Origin: Kordiimonadales bacterium | GTDB lineage: Bacteria > Pseudomonadota > Alphaproteobacteria > Sphingomonadales > Kordiimonadaceae | Length of the DNA stretch: 32,047 nucleotides | NCBI GenBank assembly: GCA_015485385.1 | Contig: WFTS01000056.1 | Coordinates: 1 to 32,047, forward strand | Direction: 5' to 3' | Part shown: in pieces, positions 1 to 6,243 of the stretch | How positions within the stretch are numbered: the stretch's first letter is position 1 | How the letters are laid out: the number at the start of each line of letters is the position of its first letter | Program-made: the position numbers and the translations under genes | Notes under the pieces: model-generated | What the model was told of the DNA's origin: nothing | Database searches by the model: none | Seen by the model: only the letters and a program-made list of their open reading frames with translations

Positions 1-426
1 GGAGCCAGTGTGGCAGATGCCGAGAAAATTATTTTTGGCTATGCCGTTGGAAATGATTTCACCCGGCGTGACCTTCAGCATGAGGCCAAAGACGCAGGCA
101 GACCATGGGACACGGCAAAAGGCTTTGATCATTCGGCCGCAATTGGGGCTACCGTTCCGGCGGAGGAAATCACCTTAACCGCTGAGACCGGCATCGGCCT
201 CAAGGTAAACGGTGTGTTTCGGCAAAAAGCCACACTGGGAGAAATGATATGGTCGGTCGCAGAGACCATCAGCACACTCTCTGGCTTTTTTGATCTTTAC
301 CCTGGCGACCTTATTTATATGGGCACGCCCGCAGGTGTTGGCCCTGTGGTCCCCGGCGATCTGGTCGAAGGCTCTATCCAAGGGCTTGGCACCCTAAGCA
401 CAAAGATAGCGGCCGCCCAAGGATAG
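1..426 (+). CDS. Fumarylacetoacetate hydrolase family protein (fumarylpyruvate hydrolase-like), 5'-truncated by the window edge
   Basis: This is the C-terminal part of an FAH-fold hydrolase, which cleaves C-C bonds in acylpyruvates such as fumarylpyruvate or fumarylacetoacetate during aromatic ring degradation. The visible part contains the family stretch GYAVGNDFTRRDLQ and, near the end, GDLIYMGTPAGVGPV, the usual FAH core motif with the GTPAGVG turn. Only about 141 residues are in the window and family members are usually 200-280 residues. The frame is open to base 1, so the GTG at 10 is an internal Val codon rather than a start. The Mg-binding Glu residues expected upstream are outside the window. 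Family assignment is firm; the exact substrate is inferred. Confidence 0.9.
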   Translation, partial: GASVADAEKIIFGYAVGNDFTRRDLQHEAKDAGRPWDTAKGFDHSAAIGATVPAEEITLTAETGIGLKVNGVFRQKATLGEMIWSVAETISTLSGFFDLYPGDLIYMGTPAGVGPVVPGDLVEGSIQGLGTLSTKIAAAQG

Positions 427-452
427 AGCTTCCGCCTAACAAACTTACTTTT

Positions 453-488
453 GGGCGATGTGCGTAATTTGGGCAAAGCGCGTAATTT
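453..488. repeat. Two imperfect 18-bp tandem units
   Basis: Bases 453-470 and 471-488 are 18-bp units that both start with GGGC and end with GCGTAATTT, with a few mismatches in the middle. They lie in the convergent gap between the FAH gene and the TonB-dependent receptor gene. No function is evident. Confidence 0.5.
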
Positions 489-493
489 TCGCC

Positions 494-519
494 AAAAAAA
501 ACCGACCCCAAAGGGCCGG
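494..519 (-). terminator. Rho-independent terminator of the TonB-dependent receptor gene
   Basis: On the minus strand a GC-rich stem (CCGGCCC against GGGTCGG, one A-C mismatch, four-base loop; bases 502-519) is followed directly by eight T residues (the A run at 494-501). It sits about 30 bases past the stop codon of the receptor gene. The T tract marks it as acting on the minus strand. Confidence 0.75.
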
Positions 520-547
520 CGCTAGTTTTGGGAAACTCTATATTTTC

Positions 548-3379
548 TTAAAATTGATATGTGGCACGGGCGTACCAATAGCCGCCATTAAAGCCAAACG
601 GGGCTGACCGCCTTGAAAACTGAAATACCCCCGGTGACGAGACGATCCCTTTAATCGTACCACCACGCGATTGGCCAATAAGGTTACGGTCTGGTGTACT
701 GTTGAACAGATTATTGGCCCCCACAGCGAACCTCATGCCGGTCTCTGCAAACTGGTAGGTCAGCTGAATATCTGCAAGCCATTTTGCGCTAAATGTTTGG
801 CGGTTGGCACTGCTGTCACAGGTGCCTTCACATACGGTATATTTTCCAAATTGGCTAAGGCGTGTCACCAAGCCCCAACTACCGCGTGCATAATTGGCGG
901 TTAGATTTATTCTGGATTTCGGCTGCCATTCCTCGATAATGGAAACATCTTGACGCGTAATCAGCGGCCCCACATCCACCCCGCCAATAGAGGAAACAAT
1001 AGATCCCGGATCAACCGTTGTTTTGGTCCAGTTGGCGGCGGCAGAAAGCTGCAATTGCTGCCCGCCCCCAAGCGGCACATCGTAGCTGGCAACCAAATCG
1101 AGGCCGTTGGTTGTTGTATCCGCTGCATTGACAAAAAACTGGCCTGTAGAGGCGGCTCCGGCAACAGCCTCAAAACCCGGCAAAGTAAGGTCAACGGCGC
1201 CTGAAATTCCGATGCGATCTTCGATTTGAATATGGTAATAATCCAGCGTCACTGTCACATCCGAGGCGCTGGCAACAAAGCCTGCGCTGTAGCTTAGCGA
1301 TGTTTCCTGTTTCAAGTCCGGCACACCCGCGAGCCGCGCCACCACGCTATCATTTCTGAAAGTACCGCGCTCTTGCGCTGTTGTGACACCGTTCACCTCT
1401 ACAAATTGGGTGGAGACACTGTTAAAATTGCGTTGCTGCATTGAAGGGGCCCGAAAACCGCTAGATATAGACCCCCTTATCGCCAGATGCTCAGACAAGG
1501 CGAAACGGCTGGAGAATTTGCCTGTGATGGTGCTGCCAAAATCAGTATAATCTTCAAGGCGCATCGCAGCGGCAAGAAGCCACCTGTCGGTGACTTCGCT
1601 TTCCATATCGAGATAAATTGAAATATTACGCCGTTTTGCGTCCACTTCGTTCGCAGGCGAAAAGCCTCGAAAAACCTGAAAGCCAGACGCATAAGGGATG
1701 GGATTAATATCACATCCTGCGCACACTGTGTTCAGGGCGCCGCCATCAATATACGAGGCTTCTTCTCCGGCCTCCAAGCGGTAGCGCTCCTCGCGGTATT
1801 CCCCGCCAACAGCGATTGTCATTTCCCGGCTGCCGGTTGCGACCGTTCGCACTGCATCAATATTTATGGTGGTTTGGCTTTTAAAAAGCGTGCCTGCGCT
1901 GGCCTCACGCGGGCTGGCCGCCCCAAGCGATGCATTGGCGGAATTGGCAATCATAAATTTGAACGTATTTGCACCGTAATTAACGCTCAGATCCATATCC
2001 CAACCCTCTTTTGGAGAAATCTCCAACCCGGCGGAAAGGCTGTAATCTTCAATATCTGTATTGATCAGCGGCAAAAATCCGTCCGGATATAGTGCCAGCA
2101 CTGTGCGGTCAAATTGGTTGGCGCGGCGATAAAATCCGGCAGATTGATTTACGCGGTCAGAATATGTGACAAAACTATAGGCGCTGACAGTCTCAGACAG
2201 TGGTAATTTGGCATTTATCACCAAAGACCCGCTTTCGCTGTCTGCGTCCCCAATGCGGAAATTTTGGCGATCAAAGGTAAATTCACGCGGGTCACAGCCG
2301 CTGTTATCTTCTGCGTTACAGCTGCCCCCGTTTGCAAGCAAAGGATATTGAACAGCACCCGACAGCCCAGCCCGATTGGTATTACCACGGTTTCGGTATT
2401 CTGCCGTTACATTGACAAAACCACCCTCACCAATCCCAAAGCCCACGTTTGAATTGGCGGTCAGGGTTTTGCCGTCACCTTCATAGGTTCCGCCGTAAGT
2501 GACATTCACTTCACCGCCATCGCTTTTGGTGTTTAAAACCAGATTAATCACACCCGCGATTGCATCTGATCCATATTGAGCAGACGCCCCGTCTCGAAGC
2601 ACTTCAATACGGCCCAGCGCTGCGCCGGGGATGGCGTTCATATCCACCCCTGCGGCTCCGCGCCCAACGGATGTATTCACATGCACTAACGCACTGGCAT
2701 GACGCCGCTTGCCATTAACCAGAACCAAAGTTTGGTCTGGCCCCAACCCCCTCAGCGTTGCCGGGCGCAGTGCGTCTGTCCCGTCTGAAACCGATGAGCT
2801 GGAAAAATTAAATGACGGAGCCAGCGTTTGCAGCATCCGTCCCACTTCAGAATGGCCAGTTGCGGCCATTGCGTTTGAACTTACAATATCAACCGGAACA
2901 GGTGTGTCGGTAACTGTACGTCCTTTTCTGCGCGTTCCTACGGAAACGATTTCCTCAACCAGCGCGGTAGGTACGCTGTCACTCGTGGGGCTTGTGTTTA
3001 CCCGTAGAGCTTCCGCTGTTTTTACCGGTTGAGGTCGTGCCTTTTTTCTGATGGTTACCGTATTTTCGCTGGTGAAGCGAAATTCTAAGTCTGTTCCCTT
3101 AATGAGTATCTCAAGGGCTTCGCGCGGTTCCATAGTGCCGCTCAAGGCCTCTTTCAGCTTCAGTCCGCTGGTATTGGCAGCCAATATCAACTGCACGCCA
3201 GCTTGCTCAGAATATGCAAGAAGTGCCGATTGCAAGCGCTGCGGCTTGATCTCAAAAGCCACATCTGTCGCCCCACCAGCGGCATAAGCCGCTGTTGTCA
3301 TCGCAAGCGCAAAAGCTGTTGTACTCATCATGGCAACAAGCCGGCGCTTTCGCGTTGGCGGCTTTATGTTGTTAGCCAT
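548..3379 (-). CDS. TonB-dependent outer membrane receptor with N-terminal STN signalling domain
   Basis: A 943-residue outer membrane receptor that would import a ligand using TonB energy and report ligand binding to the neighbouring FecR protein. After a signal peptide (about residues 18-34, ending in AAYAAGG) comes an STN domain of about 75 residues. A TonB-box-like stretch (EEIVSVGTR) follows, then a plug domain with LRGLGPDQTLVLVNGKR and EVLRDGASAQYGSDAIAGVINL, and a beta-barrel ending in the aromatic tail ATYQF. Several extracellular-loop Cys pairs are visible (CNAEDNSGC, CAGC, CEGTC). The start at 3379 (MANNIK) is preferred over an in-frame start at 3409 because GGAG precedes it at good spacing. 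It is the last gene of a sigma-FecR-receptor set. The ligand cannot be read from sequence; siderophore, oligosaccharide or peptide are all possible. Confidence 0.92.
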   Translation of the reverse strand: MANNIKPPTRKRRLVAMMSTTAFALAMTTAAYAAGGATDVAFEIKPQRLQSALLAYSEQAGVQLILAANTSGLKLKEALSGTMEPREALEILIKGTDLEFRFTSENTVTIRKKARPQPVKTAEALRVNTSPTSDSVPTALVEEIVSVGTRRKGRTVTDTPVPVDIVSSNAMAATGHSEVGRMLQTLAPSFNFSSSSVSDGTDALRPATLRGLGPDQTLVLVNGKRRHASALVHVNTSVGRGAAGVDMNAIPGAALGRIEVLRDGASAQYGSDAIAGVINLVLNTKSDGGEVNVTYGGTYEGDGKTLTANSNVGFGIGEGGFVNVTAEYRNRGNTNRAGLSGAVQYPLLANGGSCNAEDNSGCDPREFTFDRQNFRIGDADSESGSLVINAKLPLSETVSAYSFVTYSDRVNQSAGFYRRANQFDRTVLALYPDGFLPLINTDIEDYSLSAGLEISPKEGWDMDLSVNYGANTFKFMIANSANASLGAASPREASAGTLFKSQTTINIDAVRTVATGSREMTIAVGGEYREERYRLEAGEEASYIDGGALNTVCAGCDINPIPYASGFQVFRGFSPANEVDAKRRNISIYLDMESEVTDRWLLAAAMRLEDYTDFGSTITGKFSSRFALSEHLAIRGSISSGFRAPSMQQRNFNSVSTQFVEVNGVTTAQERGTFRNDSVVARLAGVPDLKQETSLSYSAGFVASASDVTVTLDYYHIQIEDRIGISGAVDLTLPGFEAVAGAASTGQFFVNAADTTTNGLDLVASYDVPLGGGQQLQLSAAANWTKTTVDPGSIVSSIGGVDVGPLITRQDVSIIEEWQPKSRINLTANYARGSWGLVTRLSQFGKYTVCEGTCDSSANRQTFSAKWLADIQLTYQFAETGMRFAVGANNLFNSTPDRNLIGQSRGGTIKGIVSSPGVFQFSRRSAPFGFNGGYWYARATYQF

Positions 3380-3400
3380 TTGTTTCTCCACAACGGTGCC

Positions 3401-3418
3401 GCTGTCCAAATGGACAGC
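3401..3418 (-). promoter_or_regulatory. Perfect hairpin in the 5' leader of the receptor gene
   Basis: A 7-bp perfect inverted repeat (GCTGTCC / GGACAGC) with a four-base loop lies about 20 bases upstream of the receptor start codon, just before its GGAG ribosome binding site. It could be an operator or an mRNA element affecting translation or stability. No T tract follows, so it is not a standard terminator. Confidence 0.45.
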
Positions 3419-3506
3419 AGTCCTCAGTTATGACGTTCACGTTGCAGAGTTTGGGAACATTCTTGATTAAAAACACTGTCCTGCCGCATGGTGTCTAAAA
3501 AGCACC

Positions 3507-4736
3507 CTAGCGGTTCGTAGCGGCATCATCCAGCATCAATATGGTGCGACCGCCCACACGGACCACTTTCATCGGGTAGCCTTGGGTTAAACCTTCAAGC
3601 CATTCATCGATTTTATCGGGATATACAGTGCCAGTAAAGCGGTATTGACCTACCGCATTATCTCCGATGGCCACTTCGTTTTGCACATAGCGGTTCACTT
3701 CTTGGATCACATCAGAAAGCTTCCTGTTGACCAAGGTTAAAACCCCAACACGCCACGCTAAATCCGCGTGGACATCGGCTTCAATCACATCGGACATCGC
3801 GCCTTGATCCGTATAAAGCGTTTGATTTCCTGCGGTTACAAGTGCAACGCTTTTACCCATCTTATCAGCGGCTGTATCAAGCCCACCTTCAGATTGCGGG
3901 CGCACAGCCACAGTGCCTTCAAGCACGCGCACACGCACGTCCTCGTCCATATGGCGCACATTAAAGACAGTACCAATGGCGGTTACACTGCCTTTTCCCG
4001 CCCGCACAATGAAGGGCCTGTTCGGGTTTTTAGCAACCGTGAAAACCGCCTGCCCACGCACCAAAGTTAACGCGCGCTCGTCTGGGGTATAGCCAACAGC
4101 CACTTGGCTATTTGGACCAAGTTCTACGATAGAGCCATCCGCCAAATGCACAACTTTTTGCTCACCCGAAGCGGTATAATAAGGGGTCGGAGCAGTGACT
4201 GCCGCACCGCGGTCTGGCAAAAAGGTTGCGTACCCTGCGATAACAAGCGCCGCAAAACTTGCCGCGATGCCTGCAAACCATCCGATTGAATGTTTCGACC
4301 GCGCAACAGATGCCGCCTTGTCCTGCGCACCAGAGCCACGAGCGACAAGCCCGATTACCGAGCCGCCCATTGCCGCACTGGCCTCTGAGCCACTGGCATC
4401 TGACGCATTGGCATCTGATGCACTGGTATCTGACGCATTGGCACCTGATGCACTGGTATCTGACCTATTGGCATCTGGTACAATACTGAACGGACCGCGC
4501 GCGCTGTCGCTCGCTTGTGAGGTCGAAATATCCTCTGCGCAAACATGCTCAAGCACACCCCAAAGCGTTTCAAGACGCCGGAATGCCCTCTGGTGTTCCT
4601 TCGAGCGCAAAAACCATGCTTGCCATGCTTTAAGTTCAGCACCAGACATGGTTTCGTCCTGCAAGCTAAGATAATGGCTTGCCGCCGCTTCTAGTATCTT
4701 GGTATCGATACGATTTTCAACTGACACATCAGTCAT
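3507..4736 (-). CDS. FecR-family anti-sigma factor
   Basis: A 409-residue inner-membrane regulator that would hold the adjacent ECF sigma factor and release or activate it when the receptor's STN domain signals. The N-terminal DUF4880-like domain (about residues 10-65, with the WQAWFLRSKEHQRAFRRLE pattern) is cytoplasmic. A low-complexity linker made of five-residue repeats follows (about residues 88-120). One TM segment (about 152-172) leads into a periplasmic FecR domain (TASGEQKVVHLADGSIVELGPNS and AIGTVFNVR) and a C-terminal STN/DUF4974-like domain. The start at 4736 (MTDVSV) falls 13 bases after the sigma stop codon. In-frame starts at 4766 and 4802 would overlap the sigma gene, and none has a strong ribosome binding site. 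The repetitive linker is unusual for the family. Confidence 0.9.
   Translation of the reverse strand: MTDVSVENRIDTKILEAAASHYLSLQDETMSGAELKAWQAWFLRSKEHQRAFRRLETLWGVLEHVCAEDISTSQASDSARGPFSIVPDANRSDTSASGANASDTSASDANASDASGSEASAAMGGSVIGLVARGSGAQDKAASVARSKHSIGWFAGIAASFAALVIAGYATFLPDRGAAVTAPTPYYTASGEQKVVHLADGSIVELGPNSQVAVGYTPDERALTLVRGQAVFTVAKNPNRPFIVRAGKGSVTAIGTVFNVRHMDEDVRVRVLEGTVAVRPQSEGGLDTAADKMGKSVALVTAGNQTLYTDQGAMSDVIEADVHADLAWRVGVLTLVNRKLSDVIQEVNRYVQNEVAIGDNAVGQYRFTGTVYPDKIDEWLEGLTQGYPMKVVRVGGRTILMLDDAATNR
4375..4479 (-). repeat. 15-bp minisatellite inside the FecR gene (7 imperfect units)
   Basis: Seven contiguous 15-bp units (4375, 4390, 4405, 4420, 4435, 4450, 4465) follow the pattern GCAYTGGYATCTGAY on the plus strand. 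On the coding strand they encode five-residue units of the type A-S-D-A/T-S/N. Because the period is a multiple of three, gain or loss of units would lengthen or shorten the cytoplasmic linker without a frameshift. Confidence 0.85.
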
Positions 4737-4749
4737 ATATTTAAGCCCA

Positions 4750-5346
4750 TCATTTCGTCCAAGCATCCAATTCACTGCCGAGTGTTTCGGTACAATGAAC
4801 AAGGGCCCGGATTACATATTTTCGTACCATGCTGGTGGAAATGCCCATTTCCTCCGCCACGTCTTCATAACTGCGGTGTTTAAATTTAAACTCCACAAAA
4901 GCGTGCTTGCACTTCACAGGCAGGCTTTCAATACATTCAACTACACGCGCAAGCGACTGTTTGGCCGCAACTTCGCGTTCTGGCGTAAACCCAAAAATCT
5001 GAGACGTATTATCGGCAGCTTCATGCTCTACATACGCCTTTGCCCGACCATGCTTGCGCTGCCGGTCAATCGCTATATTCGTCGCGGTTCTAAACAGGAA
5101 TGCGCGCAAAAAACCAATCGTACTGGCGTCATCCAACCTAAGAAGACGCACATAAGCTTCTTGCGCGACCTCAACGGCTTCATCGCGCGACTTTAGGTGG
5201 CCGGTCAAATACCGAACCAATTCATCGTTATGACGTTGAAACAGGGCTTTGATATCACCTTGGCTCAGGCCGTCATGGCCAATTTCGTCAATCTTGTCTG
5301 ACGTATCGGCCCCTCCCTGGTCGGAGGCGGAAATCTTGCGTTCCAT
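4750..5346 (-). CDS. ECF (FecI-like) RNA polymerase sigma factor
   Basis: A 198-residue sigma-70 family factor of the extracytoplasmic-function type. Region 2 spans about residues 33-103 (FQRHNDELVRYLTGHLKSRDEAVEVAQE, FLRAFLFRTATNIAIDRQRK). Region 4 spans about 135-185 and includes the helix-turn-helix SYEDVAEEMGISTSMVRKYVIRAL. The region 2 to region 4 order and the total length match FecI-type factors. The ATG is preceded by GGAG (GAGGAGTGGAG). It is the first gene of the set with FecR and the TonB-dependent receptor, so it most likely drives transcription of the receptor in response to its ligand. It lies about 100 bases downstream of fdhD on the same strand, but the functions are unrelated and read-through is uncertain. 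Confidence 0.92.
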   Translation of the reverse strand: MERKISASDQGGADTSDKIDEIGHDGLSQGDIKALFQRHNDELVRYLTGHLKSRDEAVEVAQEAYVRLLRLDDASTIGFLRAFLFRTATNIAIDRQRKHGRAKAYVEHEAADNTSQIFGFTPEREVAAKQSLARVVECIESLPVKCKHAFVEFKFKHRSYEDVAEEMGISTSMVRKYVIRALVHCTETLGSELDAWTK

Positions 5347-5445
5347 TCTCCACTCCTCATAAATAGAGACGCCTAAGCTAACGGATTTGAGAATAAAACG
5401 GGAGATTATTTTCGCAAAACCCGCAAAATAACGACTTTCAGAGCG

Positions 5446-6243
5446 TTAAAAGACCGCCATTCCCTCTGTCGCCCAACTGATCAGGGTTAAATTTGCAGCC
5501 TTAGCGCTGCGGATCGCAAAAGCTGTTGGAGCCGACAAACAGACCAATGCAGGCATTTTCGCCCGTATCGCCTTTGAAACCATCTCGTATGACCCACGGG
5601 AAGAAACAAGGGCATATCCCGCGCCAAAGCCTACGCCGCTTCGCAGCTTTGCACCGATCAGTTTATCCAAGGCCGTATGCCGCCCAACATCTTCGCGAAC
5701 CAAAGCCACAGTGCCCTCGGCTGACACCCAGCCCGCACCGTGAACCGAGCGTGTGCGCTTTTTAAGAGGCTGCCTCTGCTGAAACTCCGCCACCGCAGCA
5801 ATCACCTGTCGGTACACAAGCTTAACCGGCTTATCCGCCACAGGCTGAGGCTCTAAAAACAGGCTTTCCATGCTTTCGATGCCGCACAGCCCACAACTGC
5901 TGTTGCCCACCAAAGTGCGGCGCTCTTTGCGAACCAAAAACCGTTCCATGCGAACATCAGACAGCGTGATCAACAGATCAATGCCTTGTCTGCGCTCCCG
6001 AATTTCAACGCCTCGGACATCATCAACAGCATCAATGATGCCCTCGCTGAAGGAAAACCCATAAGCAAAATCCATCAGATCCGCCGGGCTGGCTAACATC
6101 ACAGCGTAATTATGCCCGCCGTAGACAAAAGCCACCGGCACTTCTTCGGCCACATGCCACTGCACACAGGCTTCGCCGTCGCGGCCAACAAAGTCTGCGG
6201 CCGCACTATGGTCTGGTTGCCAGTGGTCTAAAGGTTTGCTCAT
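5446..6243 (-). CDS. fdhD: FdhD: formate dehydrogenase sulfurtransferase (accessory protein)
   Basis: A 265-residue cytoplasmic protein of the FdhD family, known to transfer sulfur from a cysteine desulfurase to the bis-MGD cofactor and so activate formate dehydrogenase. The family CxxC motif is present as GNSSCGLCGIE (Cys117, Cys120). Other family blocks are EEVPVAFVYGGHNYAVMLASPADL in the N-terminal part and VHGAGW, REDVGRHTALDKLIG and SRGSYEMVSKAIRAKMP in the C-terminal part. Its ATG overlaps the fdsA stop codon in an ATGA overlap (6240-6243), so it is translationally coupled as the last gene of the fds operon, matching the position called fdsC in other bacteria. No small fdsD gene follows: only about 100 bases separate it from the sigma factor gene. 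Confidence 0.95.
   Translation of the reverse strand: MSKPLDHWQPDHSAAADFVGRDGEACVQWHVAEEVPVAFVYGGHNYAVMLASPADLMDFAYGFSFSEGIIDAVDDVRGVEIRERRQGIDLLITLSDVRMERFLVRKERRTLVGNSSCGLCGIESMESLFLEPQPVADKPVKLVYRQVIAAVAEFQQRQPLKKRTRSVHGAGWVSAEGTVALVREDVGRHTALDKLIGAKLRSGVGFGAGYALVSSRGSYEMVSKAIRAKMPALVCLSAPTAFAIRSAKAANLTLISWATEGMAVF

Noticed and set aside
3380-3409. Receptor start at 3409
   Set aside because: It adds ten residues before a better-supported ATG with GGAG at 3379 and would include the ribosome binding site within the coding region.
4195-4674. Plus-strand open frames over the FecR gene, with repetitive sequence such as LASDALASDAL
   Set aside because: They arise from the 15-bp repeats, which stay open in several frames because the period is a multiple of three; the minus-strand FecR frame has clear domains on both sides.
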